Below are positions 22,713 to 23,650 of a stretch of DNA of 23,650 nt, piece after piece. A model generated the notes under the pieces. That model did no database searches. It was not told the DNA's origin and was given only the letters and a program-made list of their open reading frames with translations. How positions within the stretch are numbered: the first letter of the stretch is position 1; each line of letters opens with the position of its first letter. This stretch comes from Bacillota bacterium (GTDB lineage: Bacteria; Bacillota; Bacilli; Paenibacillales; Paenibacillaceae), in the NCBI GenBank assembly GCA_023386495.1, contig JAEWJS010000101.1, positions 1-23,650 on the forward strand. The letters run 5' to 3'. The position numbers were made by a program, and so were the translations under genes.

Positions 22713-23646
22713 TCGGCTCACCTCCGGTCATCTCCAGGAACTGATCCTCCAGCGACTTCGTCTGCACGCGTATGCCGTACACGCGAATGCCTGCCGCCAC
22801 GAGGCGCGCATTGATGTCTGCGACCCCTTCGCGGTTGACCGCCACCGTGAGCGACTTGCCGTCCACGAGCACGCTCATGCCGTCCAGCCGCGCTGCCGCG
22901 TCGTCCGGACGGTCAACCTCGAACACGACTTGCGATGCGGCAGCATCGTCCTGCGTATGATGGATGGATCGGATGTCGATCAACTTGCCCGCCTGAATAA
23001 TCGCGACGCGGTCGCACATCAGCTCCATCTCCGACAGCAGGTGGCTGGAGACGAATACCGTAATGCCTTCGTCCTCGGCCAGCACTCGCAAATAATCGCG
23101 CAATTCGCGTATGCCTGCCGGATCGAGCCCATTGGTCGGCTCGTCCAGGATGAGCAGCGACGGCTTGTGCATGATGGCCTGCGCCACGCCTAGCCGCTGA
23201 CGCATGCCTAGGGAATAGGTCTTCACCTTATCATGGATGCGGCCTGTCAGTCCGACAAGTGCCGTCACCTCATCGATGCGCTGGCGGCTGATGCCTGGAA
23301 TCATGCGGGCATAGTGCAGCAGGTTCTGGTAACCGGTCATGTACTTGTACATTTCCGGGTTCTCGACGATCGCGCCGACCTGGCGAATCGCCTTCTCGAA
23401 CTCGCTCGTGATGCTATGGCCCTTAATCGTGATCTCTCCGCCCGACAGCTTCATCAGGCCGACCATCATTCGAATCGTGGTCGTCTTGCCTGAGCCGTTA
23501 GGTCCTAAGAACCCGAATACTTCGCCGGACGGGACGTCGAAGGTCAGACGATCGATAATCGTTCGGCTGCCGATCCGTTTGGTCACGTCCTTTAGCCGGA
23601 CTACCGGCTCAGATACGGCTCCGCGGGCCGCATTCGGTACTGCCAT
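22705..23646 (-). CDS. ABC exporter ATP-binding protein (BcrA-like)
   Basis: ATPase subunit driving the permease encoded immediately downstream. Motifs are Walker A GPNGSGKTT (48-56), Q-loop region around GAIVENPEMY (91-100), signature YSLGMRQR (144-151), Walker B LLILDE (164-169) and switch H202. A C-terminal extension (about 225-313) follows the nucleotide-binding domain, as in BcrA and NatA type proteins. Only four bases precede the ATG at 23646, so neither the ribosome binding site nor a possible longer N-terminus can be seen. The first ~14 residues (to SEP) look non-conserved. Related pairs give bacitracin or lantibiotic resistance, or have no known role; nothing here decides the substrate. 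Confidence 0.92.
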   Translation of the reverse strand: MAVPNAARGAVSEPVVRLKDVTKRIGSRTIIDRLTFDVPSGEVFGFLGPNGSGKTTTIRMMVGLMKLSGGEITIKGHSITSEFEKAIRQVGAIVENPEMYKYMTGYQNLLHYARMIPGISRQRIDEVTALVGLTGRIHDKVKTYSLGMRQRLGVAQAIMHKPSLLILDEPTNGLDPAGIRELRDYLRVLAEDEGITVFVSSHLLSEMELMCDRVAIIQAGKLIDIRSIHHTQDDAAASQVVFEVDRPDDAAARLDGMSVLVDGKSLTVAVNREGVADINARLVAAGIRVYGIRVQTKSLEDQFLEMTGGEPIV

Positions 23647-23650
23647 GTGG

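Overview
The window reads as chromosomal DNA of a GC-rich endospore-forming Firmicute of the Paenibacillaceae (Paenibacillus/Cohnella type). The reasons are strong AGGAGG-type ribosome binding sites, frequent GTG/TTG starts, intrinsic terminators with T-tracts, a Bacillales-type guanine riboswitch, SLH-domain and choice-of-anchor I exoproteins, and Bacillus-like NirBD and GsaB/HemL proteins. No rRNA, tRNA, CRISPR array, transposase or phage gene was seen. This is mostly core metabolism and envelope genes, not an obvious mobile island.

Layout. From 1 to 18.35 kb every gene is on the minus strand. Positions 32-1745 hold a guanine/hypoxanthine permease gene (pbuG type), its promoter, a complete guanine riboswitch with terminator and antiterminator, and a 3' terminator. 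Positions 1876-5485 are a nitrite reduction operon in the order nirB, nirD, hemD (uroporphyrinogen-III synthase). Together these give the enzyme and one step towards its siroheme cofactor. Positions 5570-9467 encode two secreted proteins in tandem: a choice-of-anchor I protein without its own anchor, followed 20 bp later by an SLH-domain protein. Positions 9577-11420 hold an HD-GYP-like signalling protein followed by a cysteine-free Crp/Fnr-type regulator. Positions 11545-13190 hold an orphan sugar-type solute-binding lipoprotein gene. guaA (13209-14747) has its own near-consensus promoter.

Positions 14810-15056 are a small non-coding stretch with a degenerate GCGCGATRGT tandem repeat. Next, in reverse order of transcription, come bcp (peroxiredoxin) and a three-gene ABC-2 exporter operon (ATPase, permease, permease; 15646-18346). 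The exporter leader contains a perfect 20-bp palindrome. A 428-bp divergent region then separates this operon from two plus-strand genes: an LCP (LytR-CpsA-Psr) cell-wall ligase with a long disordered tail, preceded by an ECF-sigma-like promoter, and hemL (GsaB-type glutamate-1-semialdehyde aminomutase). A long hairpin closes hemL against a convergent BcrAB-like ABC exporter pair (21933-23646), whose 5' end lies at the window edge.

Connections. Tetrapyrrole supply recurs (hemD in the nir operon, hemL elsewhere), and purine salvage (pbuG) and GMP synthesis (guaA) are both present. The hemL / ABC exporter / bcp association resembles the gsaB-bcp neighbourhood of Bacillus. The observations most worth checking are the fully legible riboswitch switching mechanism, the palindrome in the exporter leader, the ECF-type promoter of the LCP gene, the separated exoprotein/anchor pair, and a Lys-Pro repeat that crosses the stop codon of bcp. 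No clearly new multi-gene system was identified.
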